Of a stretch of 64,000 nucleotides of DNA, positions 20,200-30,807 are shown piece after piece. The translations under genes and the position numbers were made by a program. The first letter of the stretch is position 1, and each line of letters opens with the position of its first letter. The notes beneath the pieces were generated by a model. That model had not been told where the DNA came from. It worked only from the letters and a program-made list of their open reading frames with translations, and did not search any database. The stretch is from Pohlia nutans (lineage: Eukaryota; Streptophyta; Bryopsida; Bryales; Mniaceae), in the NCBI GenBank assembly GCA_022496805.1, contig CM040088.1, positions 19,685,001 through 19,749,000 on the forward strand. Direction: 5' to 3'.

Positions 20200-21870
20200 T
20201 TGGTGCCCGAAGAATCATCCTTAGGAATTTACTAAGGTAATGATGAAATGTTGACGCCTGGGGTCAGTTGTGAGGTGAAATGGCACTCCTCATTCATTGG
20301 TACTGGCAGGGATTTCTCTGCAAATTTTCATTTTTCAAATAGGTGGCACAAGTGAAACAAACATTATACCACTTTCATTTAGATTTTAGATGATGTCATC
20401 GTAATTGAATGAAAATAATATGTCAACACGGATGGATGAACGTTTTAGCGATTAAGGAATGAATTTTTGGTTCAAATTTAGCTCTTTCTACAAAAAAAAA
20501 TTGGCTATTTTTTGCAAAAGTTGGGTACGAAGATAACTATACCTTAAAAGCGTCCACCTTACCAACTGAGCCTATTTACACATAAAACAGAAGATATTTT
20601 TAGTGGGTCTTAGCAAAGGACTAAGAAGCCCGAATTGGACCTCATGTTTTTTTTAGTATTTCTGAGTAGATCCTATGCGGAGTACCTTTTGTTTGTTTTT
20701 CAACCAACACATGCAATGTTCTTTACTAATTCCGGTGATACAACAGTTGGTCCCATTTGAATTATATTTTTTCACAATACAATTGATTGAATTTGCCATT
20801 TTAAAACCATGAATCCTTGATCCTTTTGGGGTTAATAGCAAGTTCAAGAGAATTCCAACGCACTTTAGCATGCATTATTTGGACACCGTATAAATAAGTT
20901 ATGAATTTCCAAAGTGTTGACTATAGGTTGACTGTAAAGCGATCCTAAACTCTGATGTTCAAATTGTGCACATTCTCATCAATAGTAGGGTGTCAAAATC
21001 TACTTATTATGGAAGATTGAGCTAGGGACACTTTAAAGAAAGGGTCGCTTTTAGATATAGTTACCTTAATGTTACCATAACAAGAGATTTAAAGGAGGGA
21101 ATTCTAACAATTAACTCCTTGCACACTATTTGGGGCATTTCGTGTTCAAAACCTTGTCAAAAAACAAATTGTGGCTTTTACTTGTTTTGTTTATGAATAT
21201 TGATCAATGTAAAAAATCTTCCATTCCATTTCAAAGTGGAGGTTCTTGGTGTTAACAAATCAATGTTTACAAATTCTATTTCTTGGCTCGTGGAAAGATT
21301 ATATTTCACCAAAAATCACATGTAACCTTGAGTTTATTTCTTGTTTATCTTAGTTTACAAAAATAATTATATTTTACTTCATCTATTTCACATTGGTTTT
21401 ATCATGGCATATAGTGCCTTGGTATGAAAGTTGGGCGGCTATGCATAGCAGAAATCATGTTTGGAACCCCCATTTAGCAATAGAAGCTTGTAAAAAATAA
21501 TTGACTACTCTTACTTGTTTTGTTTGAGAATATTGACATTTTATTTTTACAATTAAACTCAATTTCATTTCAAACTCGAGGCTCCTATTGCTGAGAAACT
21601 TAAATTTTTTAGTTTTTAACCAAAATTATATAACACTGAATTAGGAATTTTTACACTTGGGGGTATGACAATGCACTTGTCGCCCGTCGAACAAAAATGA
21701 ACTTTTTTTGAAGTTGCAGGGGGTATAATTTTGGTACTCGTGGATTTTAGGATTATGAATTGACAAACTGTTAAAGTGGGAATTTTGGAGATTTCAACTT
21801 CAATCATGCAAATTTGGTCACATATGCATTAAATGTTACACTGGTACTTCATTTACTACAAAACAATGTC
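20200..21870. other. AT-rich intergenic DNA, no feature seen
   Basis: About 1.7 kb with no supported gene or clear element boundary. Only short stop-limited frames are present. Confidence 0.4.
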
Positions 21871-22688
21871 TTAACCCCTAAGCGTCCCTAGCTTTTTTGG
21901 GCTTAAAATCATCATTGCTTTTGATGTGTTATAGGTTTTAATGTAAATAAGGTATAGAAATCTCAACCGTACAATCTTGTAATATACATGTTGTAGATCA
22001 TGTGGATCAATTTTGAGATCATTTGGCCATATAGATTGCAAGATCATAGTGTTTTAGTGTTAAAAAAGGATGCTGAAATTTTCCTAGCAACACAGTTAGA
22101 GGTGAAATTCGTTTTCAAAATTACTCAAATGGAAAAACTTTGAACTATAAAGTAGTTCAAAATCATTATATAAACACATTGGTACCAAAAAAATCTCATG
22201 AAAAAATTTAATGTGCCCTAAAATGGCCTTGCAATGTCAAAAAGTAGCCCAAAAAGTGACTGATTTGACCCAAAAAGTAAAAAGTGTCCAAACTAGACCT
22301 GTGCACTAAAATGACTCCCAAACATTCAGAAAAAACATGGATTGACATGAAAATTTTACCTTGATAACTAGACTTCAAGGGGAATCCAACACAATAATTT
22401 TTATTGAAAACGGACATGGGATGAAGGAGATACAAGCCCCCGAAGTTGCAGCTATCTAAATACACAAAAACTGTCCAAAAAAAAGATACCTACTTTCAAA
22501 TGATCATCAAAAATTCAATACATCTCGGATTCATCTGAAATTTTTTACCACACATTCCATACATCATGCGGGGAGTTTTTGCAAAATTTCATTATTTTTG
22601 GACACTTTTTGCAAAAGTTACAGCTCTTCGAAGGTGGATGTACTTCAAAAACGTCCAAAATATGGACGTCGAGACGGTTAGGGGTTAA
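21871..22688. mobile_element. TTAA-flanked (piggyBac-type) MITE, 818 bp
   Basis: It begins TTAA-CCCCTAAGCGTCCC and ends GACGGTTAGGGG-TTAA. It is about 90% similar by eye to 53751-54705. This copy lacks the small CACTA insertion found in that copy, so it serves as an empty-site reference (near 21990). No transposase frame. Confidence 0.75.
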
Positions 22689-22858
22689 GGGACAACCTTC
22701 ATCTTCACAACCCATTTACCTTGTCCAAACTCCAGCACCTTCCCCACATAGAACAATAAATTTAGTATACTTGGCAATCACATAGTAGTCCCAAAATTCA
22801 TGAAATACAAATGGCAGTCCCTCATTACTTAGAAAAAAAGATCCAAATGAAGATAATA

Positions 22859-23216
22859 GAGTTATCCTTAAAGTCACCTTGTGTTTGAATAAGATACCGT
22901 GAATTTTGCATTAATGTACTCTTATTTGTTCACCCCAAATAGTTAAAAGGTAGGGAAGAGCTTAGTGGTCTCTCATTATTAGGTGTGTAAGAGCTTGGTG
23001 GTCTTCAAACTCATGGAAAACTAGTTTAGTCGTCTTTCTTGACGGCTAAACTAGTTTCCCTTGAGTTTAGAGACCACCAAGCTCTTACACACCTAATAAT
23101 GATAGACCACCAAGCTTTTCCATACCTCTTAACTATTTGGGGTGAACAAATAAGAGTACATTAATGCAAAATTCATGGTATCTTATTCAAACACAAGGTG
23201 ACTTTAAGGATAACTC
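22859..23216. mobile_element. Near-perfect 358-bp hairpin MITE
   Basis: GAGTTATCCTTAAAGTCACC starts the left arm and its reverse complement ends the right arm. The arms are about 170 bp, centred near 23038, and differ at only a few positions. TA flanks both ends (22857-22858, 23217-23218). A transcript would fold into a long duplex. Confidence 0.8.
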
Positions 23217-23219
23217 TAA

Positions 23220-24016
23220 TGTTTGGGTCCAATTCTCGTCCTCTTGTACTACACATTGCGCTACACTTTGGTATTATACTATGTACATTCTAATACTATA
23301 TTTATTTCCTTGTTGATAAATCAAAAAACTAAAATGATAGGATACCAAAATAAATTAGAAAATAAACAAATGTTCCAAGAAAAGGAAGAAAAAGTTTAGA
23401 AGAGAAGAGAGAAATTTATTTTTAAATTATTTATTTGGTAAAAATTGAAATTTCAAAAGAACCTAGCAAACACAAATTATTTTACTGAAAATAAATACCA
23501 AGAAGATAAATAGGAGAAAAAGAAAAAGAAATGAAAACACTCCAAAAAAGCACACAAAACAAAAAAGATCACTAAAAAAGAATTTAAACTAAAAAAACAC
23601 TAAAAAAATCTAAAACTAAAAAAATCTAAGAAAACGAAAACACAAAAAAATTATAAAATTATAAAATTATAATTATAAAAAAAATTAAAAAACAACAGCC
23701 AGCAAGGCTAGCCAGGCCCCAACCTTGCCTCGGCCTTGCCCCGGCCTCGGTTGGCCAAGGGCCACGGTTTTGGCCACGGCCTTGGACTGGCCCTTGCCAG
23801 CCCACAGGACCTCGCAGGACCCCGCAGGATTGGCAGGTGCGTTCTTTGGGAGGGCACGCCAAATTATGAAATTGCTTTTTTAAAAGCCCATTCTAAGTCT
23901 TTGTAGTATTTAAAGCCCACCCATCCCATATTCCACTCATTTCACATTTTACCTCTCAAAGGTAATGTTCTCACTACATTCTTTTTTGCAAATGACACTA
24001 GTTAGGGTTGTAAAGC
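23220..24016. other. A-rich intergenic DNA with a GC-rich patch
   Basis: 23400-23690 is A-rich and low in complexity. 23695-23860 switches abruptly to GC-rich sequence built from repeated GGCCTTG/GCCCCGGCC phrases. A 67-codon minus-strand frame covers that patch, but its composition is that of a repeat and it is not called. Confidence 0.4.
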
Positions 24017-24562
24017 TTAACCCCTAAACGTCCCAACGTCCAGTTTCTGGACGTTTGTTGGTCAAACCCAATTTTGATCTTAATGATGACTTTTGTTGCT
24101 AATACACCCAACTAAGAAAATGAAGTTTATTAAGTCTAGTTTGTACTCCACTTTTCAAATCTTAAAAATTCCAATTATTGAGTATTTTATTGCTCGTGCA
24201 AGCTTTGTAGCTCAAGGTTTGAATTACACTACATAGGATGTTCACCTTTCGAATTTCAAAATGTAAATAAAAAATTTCTATGGAAAACATATCATGTGAT
24301 TCTCCATTGTAATTTGTACCTGCTCCCAAAAAAATATTAATTTTTTAAGCTTTTTTGTAATAAAATTTATTGTTTGAAGTATTTGACTTAAAAATTTGTT
24401 AAAAAGGCCGTATTAAATCAAAAAAATCTGAAAATTTCAAGACTGATAGGAAACATTCAATTCCATGCATGAAAAATATTACAAAATATATTTTGATAAA
24501 TCTTGAAGGCTAAATTGTGTAGTTTGACTTTCCTACAAAGGAGTGGTACGTTTAAGGGTTAA
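24017..24562. mobile_element. TTAA-flanked (piggyBac-type) MITE, 546 bp
   Basis: TTAA-CCCCTAAACGTCC at the left, and TACGTTTAAGGG-TTAA at the right. The body shares blocks with 29237-29957 (TCTAGTTT..TACTCCACTTT, GAGTATTTT), so the two form one subfamily. Confidence 0.8.
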
Positions 24563-24667
24563 TATATAGGTATTCAAGGATGTATAGGTGATATTCCTTT
24601 CACCCAAAAAAAATTTAAATGCATGTTTATGATGATTTCAACCTTGTGTTCTTTAATTCTTTGTAGG

Positions 24668-24710
24668 CGTGTTTAATTGGAGCAAACATTGTGACGAATA
24701 ATAAGCCTAG
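24668..24710 (+). other. Exon-like segment with splice consensus
   Basis: The acceptor TTCTTTGTAG is followed by 43-46 bp open in one frame (ACLIGANIVTNNKP) and then the donor CCTAGGTAAAC. It may be part of an unrecognised split gene with the segment at 25707-25820, but the phases do not join simply. Confidence 0.25.
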
Positions 24711-24809
24711 GTAAACATTATTTTCAATGATTTATTTATTTTTGAAAACGTGTCATTCATATGTTGTTTTCACCTCAAATTATTTGATCTTACTTTTAAT
24801 TACACATAG

Positions 24810-25640
24810 TTATTTACAATCACATTTTGAACATCTAATTTGGATCGAACAAATACGCATGAGCTGTAAAATTTAGCATATTTAGTTGTAGGAACTCAAA
24901 TTTCTCAAAAAATTTCAAAAGACAATCGCTACGTTAGAGCCCCTAGAGGTTAGGGCAACCAAATTTCATATTGGGTGTCAATAATTTCTCTTTAAAGATG
25001 CTAAATATACCATATTATACCATTTATGATAAAATTTGATGTAAATTTTTGCAATTCTAAAGAAAAATAACACGTCAGGGCCCCTAGAGGTTAGGGGCAT
25101 TCAAATTTCATGTAAATTTTTGCAATTCTAAAGAAAAATAACACGTCATGGCCCCTAGAGGTTAGGGGCATTCAAATTTCATGTTCGATTCCGAAATTAA
25201 GTCAAAAGTTGCTAAATTTAGCAGATTTTGCCATATATGCTCAAATTCGATGTAGATTTCTGCAATTTGAATGACAAACACCATATTAAGGTCTGTAGAG
25301 GTTAGGGGCACTCAAATTTGATGTTGGGTTCCAAAATTTATAGACAAAATATGCTAAATTTAGTAGATTTTGCCATACATGTTCAAATTTGATGTAGATT
25401 TCCGCATTTCGAAAGACAAACACCATGTTAGGGCCCTTAGTAGTTAGGGGCACCCAAATTTCATATTGGGTTGCAAAACTTATAATTAAAAGCAACTAAA
25501 TTTAGCATATTTTGCAAAGTACACAAGAATTTGCTGCGGATTTTTGTGATTTGAAAGCAATACATAACATTACGGTCTCTAGGGATTATTGGCCTTGAAA
25601 TTTCATCTCAGGTTTTTTTTAATTATAAAGGTGATTTGGT
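24810..25640. repeat. 141-bp satellite-like tandem array
   Basis: The phrase CCCCTAGAGGTTAGGGGCA and variants recur at about 24941, 25082, 25152, 25292, 25434 and 25575. The spacings are 141, 70, 140, 142 and 141 bp. Each unit also carries GCTAAATTTAGCAGATTTTG and TTTGATGTAGATTTC blocks. One half-length unit suggests a local duplication. Confidence 0.8.
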
Positions 25641-25707
25641 TAATGTAGTTGTTTAGTTAAAAAAATCCGAATTTGACTTATATTTGTTCAATTGACATTG
25701 GTAGATT

Positions 25708-25820
25708 ATTGTATGACGCTTGGAGTTGATGGATTATACCATGACCTCAAGGGAGTGAAGTATCGTCGTTTGGGAGAAGAAGATAACTACACATATGAGC
25801 AGGTCGTAGTGGAGCAGTAG
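25708..25820 (+). other. Short coding-like segment ending in a stop
   Basis: An ATG-led frame of 35 codons (MTLGVDGLYHDLKGVKYRR, then GEEDNYTYEQVVVEQ) ends in TAG. Its composition looks like protein and unlike the surrounding AT-rich DNA. It could be the last exon of a small or decayed gene. I do not recognise it. Confidence 0.25.
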
Positions 25821-25829
25821 TACAGATCA

Positions 25830-26916
25830 AAAAAATATTCAAGGAAGAATCCTTTGATGTAGTAGGATAGTGCAAATATTATTTACTTTATAATGTGTGC
25901 CTTCATTTTTATATGAAAAGAAGCTTTTTGTTTTGATTTTCTATCAGATAGTAATAAAACAATATTGCACGTTATGTTTAATTTTCTTTTAATTTATGGC
26001 AAATTCAATATGAATGAATGTGTTGTTGTTATTTAAAAATTGAGAATATATGAAATTTTAAGGGAGTAAAATTTCAAAAAAGTGCAAATTTTGCACCATC
26101 GTGGCCATCAGACAATGCACTTGGCCAAGTGCAAAAATTGCTAATTCGGTGTATGTATAGTTGTGGTTGAGTTCATGCTCGGTGAACAAAATCTATATAG
26201 GTGCCTTTTTACAAATTTGGGCATGACCCTCTTCACAATCCATGACCAATCCTTCATCAAAACATATCATTATAATAATAATCATTATTGTTATTTTATT
26301 TTTGAAACACACAATAATCTTGAGGCTTGAATGTGCGACTAAGAGTAACGTTCCTTGACATTTTTGCCAAAGACAACTATTTGCCAATGGCAAGAGCAGG
26401 GGTGGGAGTTGTGTTCCAGATCATGCCCCAAGTAATTACATATACCTGGGCTACCAAAACATTTTATTATAATTACACTATATTCTCTGCTCGCACATTA
26501 AGACCTTTTCTAATGTTACTTCACAAATATTTATATGCACTTGTGAGACAAGCGATGATATATTTGGTTTAGAAACATCCTATTTTTTACTATTTTAAAA
26601 TAGTTTTGTTAGATTCACTCACAATAGTAGATTGACTCTTAAAGTATTTTGTTCACCAAAATGAGATTTTGGAATATTAAGGAGACCGTTCAAAACTAAT
26701 TTTAGCATGGATCTTTTGAAATTTTTGGAGTATAAAGATTTATTGTAGCTATTTAACAACTTGATTTGCAAACTATGATCAGGTTTGTGGATCAAAACAT
26801 ACACCACCTTTTTTGTTTTTGTAAGTTTTAAGGAACTAAAATTGTATAATTTCAAAATTAAAAATATCGGTGAATAAATCCATATCTTTCAAAAATAAAT
26901 AAAGATATGTGCACTT
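25830..26916. other. AT-rich intergenic DNA, no feature seen
   Basis: No supported gene; only short frames. Confidence 0.4.
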
Positions 26917-27492
26917 TTAACCCCTAAACGTCCTCACCCTCGTCTAGTTTGGGCAGTTTTGAAAAGATGAATCAAAAAATCCAACTAAGATGGATATTTT
27001 GAACTTGATGTATGAATAAAAGTTGTACACTATGAATTTTAGATTCTATTCATATGGTTAGATCTGCGATTTCTTTCACCAATATTTTTCTATAAATTTT
27101 GGAATATAAATTTCAAAATTATTTTGTAATTTGATTACGAATAAGATATTGACAATTCGTGGATGAAATTTGTTGTAATGGGTTAAAATGTAATACTCTA
27201 AGTGTAGTGATTTTTGGAGATTTTTTGGTTGCTCAATTTTATGATTTTTTTTTTCAAGAGCACTTTTAGACTAAAAACTTTGAAATTCTTGGTGAAACAT
27301 TACAACATAAAATGAGGCATAAAGTTTCACAAATCATCCCCTTTCTAATCGGATCACACATGCACAAAGCTAACATCCCATAAAAAAATTCACTAAAAGA
27401 GTTTTATTGCAAAAAGTGCATGATGGATGAGAAATTGGAGTTTGATTCTGAACATCATGCAAAATATGCATGGTTGGGTAGTTAAGGGTTAA
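26917..27492. mobile_element. TTAA-flanked (piggyBac-type) MITE, 576 bp, inverted
   Basis: TTAA-CCCCTAAACGTCC at the left and GTAGTTAAGGG-TTAA at the right. Its body is the reverse complement of the element at 62452-63027, which has the same 576-bp length. Shared blocks include GATCTAACC-type and AATCTCCAAAAATCACTAC-type phrases. Confidence 0.85.
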
Positions 27493-27646
27493 CAAAACAA
27501 GTGTTGAAAGAACTTTAGAAGTTAAAAGACAACTCCCTCAAAGCTTCCCCAAAAATTAAAAGCTCCCCCTTTTTACACTGCAATTGGATTATTGGTCAAC
27601 TAGACCTCATCTCCTTGGAATATGAAGTGACCACACCATGGATCTA

Positions 27647-27786
27647 AGGTGGACATACTCATTACCACCCAACACTCAATTTTGCCCTCATGTATTGGTA
27701 GTATACATTCTAGAACACAAATGTATACCTCTAGTACATGAGGGCAGAATTGTTAAATGGATGGTAATATAGGTATATGTCTACCT
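27647..27786. mobile_element. 140-bp MITE, TA-flanked
   Basis: The ends AGGTGGACATA and TATGTCTACCT are inverted repeats, with TA on both sides. Inner inverted blocks (TTGCCCTCATGTA and TACATGAGGGCA) make it a hairpin, consistent with a Tc1/mariner-type MITE. Confidence 0.7.
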
Positions 27787-27789
27787 TAA

Positions 27790-29236
27790 TGCAAAAAATT
27801 AGTTTCAAAGGGCAAACAAGGTAGACTCTTCCATAACTAGATCATTTCCAACACCAAATACTCATAAGACATAAGATTTTTTAGCAGTTAGTAGAATCCA
27901 CCATTTTCAATAGTAGCACCGTAGACGCTTCAACAATGTCTTACTACCCAAATTTTTTAACTAAAGATGATGTGGACTTTCCATGATGCGGAATCTACTA
28001 CAGTGATTCAAGAATGGTGGCCAGATTCTAAGATGTTGTAGAGAAGGGCTAAAGAACCACTTATGGACGCCATTTTTCTACTGAAGAAAGAGAACATTTT
28101 AAAGAGGGACCTAATGCCTGCACAACTCATGGTCAATCCCAATTGTGTGATGATGAGGGCACAAATAATTTATTTCCAAGGGTTTGAAATTTCATAACAT
28201 TCAGTAACATGCCGTGGCTTTGTTTGGCCCCACAATATATGGTGTAGCATATTCCACACCCAACAAGACTTCATCAGTAACTAATTGAACAGGTGGAGTG
28301 GCTTAAGGTGATGAGCAAAGTGCATGAAGGCTACTGAATGTTATTATGTTGATCACGAATTTTAGGTGTTTGTAAACATGGTTTTTTTTGGGTGATTCAC
28401 AGCTCAACAAATCAACATCACACAAACATTTTGAGAGAACAATCTAAGTTTTCATGTAAAAGAGCTAAAACTTTTTGTGTGAATGCGGAGCTTCTTGGGG
28501 TATTATTTGAGTTTCAATTCATAACATTTTTGAGTTGTCTTAGTTTAGCCCCTTTCTACAATGCTATAGTGTAGATGCATCATTCCTCAACAATGGTGAT
28601 TGATGGCTTTAGAGTGGCAATACACTCCTTCAAATTCAAGATTTTCCAATAGAAATGGGACACTTTAGAAAAGGAGCCATACAAAGGCAATTTAAGAATG
28701 TAATAAGGGGGTGTCAAAATGCAAGGAGTTAGACGAGAGAATCTTTTACACGATTCCTATGTGTTGCCTCCAGTAGTCCACGCACATAATTGCAAGACTT
28801 ACCAAAACAATTGTCTTCCTCTCTCAAATTGAAATCGCAATGTTCTGCCACCGCCCTTCAAGGAGACTGAAAGGCCATGCCCTCTCTCAAAAGCTCATTG
28901 CACAAAATTTGGGGCAAATACACACAGTCTAACACCTCTAATGTGTATTTAATTTCAAAGTATCCTAGTCATTGAAATTACATCATGATTGATAAAATAA
29001 CAAAAAGATAAAAGTGAAAATGGGATAGCATTCAATAGCCTTCATACCCTTTGCCTTTCCTTCATGTACTATGCCCATCACCTTGGAACTCCACAAGTCC
29101 AATTAGCTACTGATGAAGTCCTCTTGGGTGTGGAATATGTTGCACCATCTACTATGGGGTCAAGCAGAGCCACTACATGCTACTGAATGTTATGTTGAGC
29201 CAATTATAAAAATGACACGGCCATACTAGTTACAAA
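27790..29236. repeat. Inverted repeat pair in intergenic DNA
   Basis: 28193-28345 and 29022-29194 are diverged reverse complements, sharing CATAACATTCAGTA, ATATTCCACACCCAA and CTTCATCAGTA. The intervening 28.35-29.02 kb shows weak similarity near 28880-28930 to 52920-52990 (CTCAAAAGCT, GGCAAATAC). No supported gene. The pair may be one long-armed foldback element. Confidence 0.55.
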
Positions 29237-29957
29237 TTAACCCTTAAACGTCGTTGCAACCATATACTAGTAGATGGATGTAGTTTATCCAAAATGAATT
29301 GAAGTATCACATAGTAGATGAAGGAATTTTCATCCAATTCTTTTCATGAAGGTTCTTCGTTGGTCATGCCACTTCCTCAAGTGAAATTAAGGTCATTCAA
29401 GTTATTTTGGATTTTACATAGGGTCCCAACTATACAAAGAGTCATAGAAATGGTTCACCATGTAGTGTGTTTTGAATTTTTTTGTTTATGCATAAACTAA
29501 ATTTAGACCATAAAAATGAATTCTATTGCATTTGATCCTAATTAACAAATGAAGCTTACCAAATCTAGTTTCTACTCCACTTTCAATTTTTGAAAAACTC
29601 TAAAACTTGAGTATTTTGTTGGAATTACAAGTTCAATGGATACTACAATGGTGTGACAAAAGAAATCTGAATTTAGATATACAGATGTTCTTCATTTTAA
29701 TTTACACCTTTGGTATAAAAAATAGGAATTTTTGAGTATATTTTGTATTTGATATGAATTTTCTTTACAATCACTTCTAAATGAATCATAGTAATTTCAA
29801 ATTTTCACCAAAATTTATGAAAAATTCATGGTTTGTAGTAGACACATGGCTTCATCTACTAAAAATATAAGGTTGAATTCTTATCTTATTTATAGTGAAA
29901 ATTGAGTGACAGGTAAAGGATGATTCCATGGTCATAGGCCAGCCGTTTAAGGGTTAA
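29237..29957. mobile_element. TTAA-flanked (piggyBac-type) MITE, 721 bp
   Basis: TTAA-CCCTTAAACGTC at the left, and GCCGTTTAAGGG-TTAA at the right. It is the same subfamily as 24017-24562 but about 175 bp longer, with extra sequence in the left part (about 29310-29500). No transposase frame. Confidence 0.8.
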
Positions 29958-30807
29958 GGACGCAATTTATTTGCAAATCAAGAGGCAAGGCTCTATGCAC
30001 ACAAGAATTTCAAGTCCATGAGCCTAGGATGACAATGTACGTTTTACTTCTATACCAAAGAGTCGAATGCACCTGGAAGAGCACAGAGTAAAAATGTAGA
30101 ATGCGTGCTTCTCATAATTGAACTAAAAGTAAATATTGAAGTCTTTACAATGGAAATTACGATGATACATCAGTGAAAAGTTCTGGTTTCCAGAACACCT
30201 AAGAGCGCTAGAGGCTCTGTGAAGAATAATTCAGATTTCCTGAAGACACTAAATTGATCTTCTCCTTTCTGCCTTTAACCAATACAAAGTGACTCTTTGT
30301 CCGTGACTAGACAGCCCTTCCTAAGGTTCTCAAATTGAACTCGCTACCCAGCGCTAGCAGATGAAGTATAAAAGAAACTGCCTAATATGACTCACCAGTG
30401 ATGCATCCTGGGTCTTGGCATCTACCAGATCATTGTCTTATATACAAAGGATTTAAGGTGAAAAACTAAAATGTGCAGTCACAGGATCCTACTTGGAGTA
30501 TAATTAAACCATAACAGGGGACACTAAGTGTTCTACAAAAGCCTCAATCAGCGTAGTTCACACCACACTAGCATTCATCGCGAAGAAAAAACCTTTTCAA
30601 GGTGAGCTGCAGACAAACCTGTCAACCTGTGCCACAACAGCAAATGCAGCATTTGCAAAACAGGTAAACCTATCCAACTTTCACGGGCAAGAACCAGAGG
30701 GTAAAATTCACGAACCACTCAAAACTGGGATAATAACCACTAGTCAAGTTAAGGTACATCCTGCAACCTTGTTACAGCTTCGGCATTGTGCAACAGCTGT
30801 GAAGGAG
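29958..30807. other. COP1 downstream region
   Basis: No gene supported. It includes the 3' untranslated region of COP1, which is on the minus strand and ends at 30808. Confidence 0.4.

Noticed and set aside
24810..25640. CRISPR-like array
   Set aside because: Units are directly repeated at 141 bp with no short repeat and unique-spacer structure, and the genome is eukaryotic.
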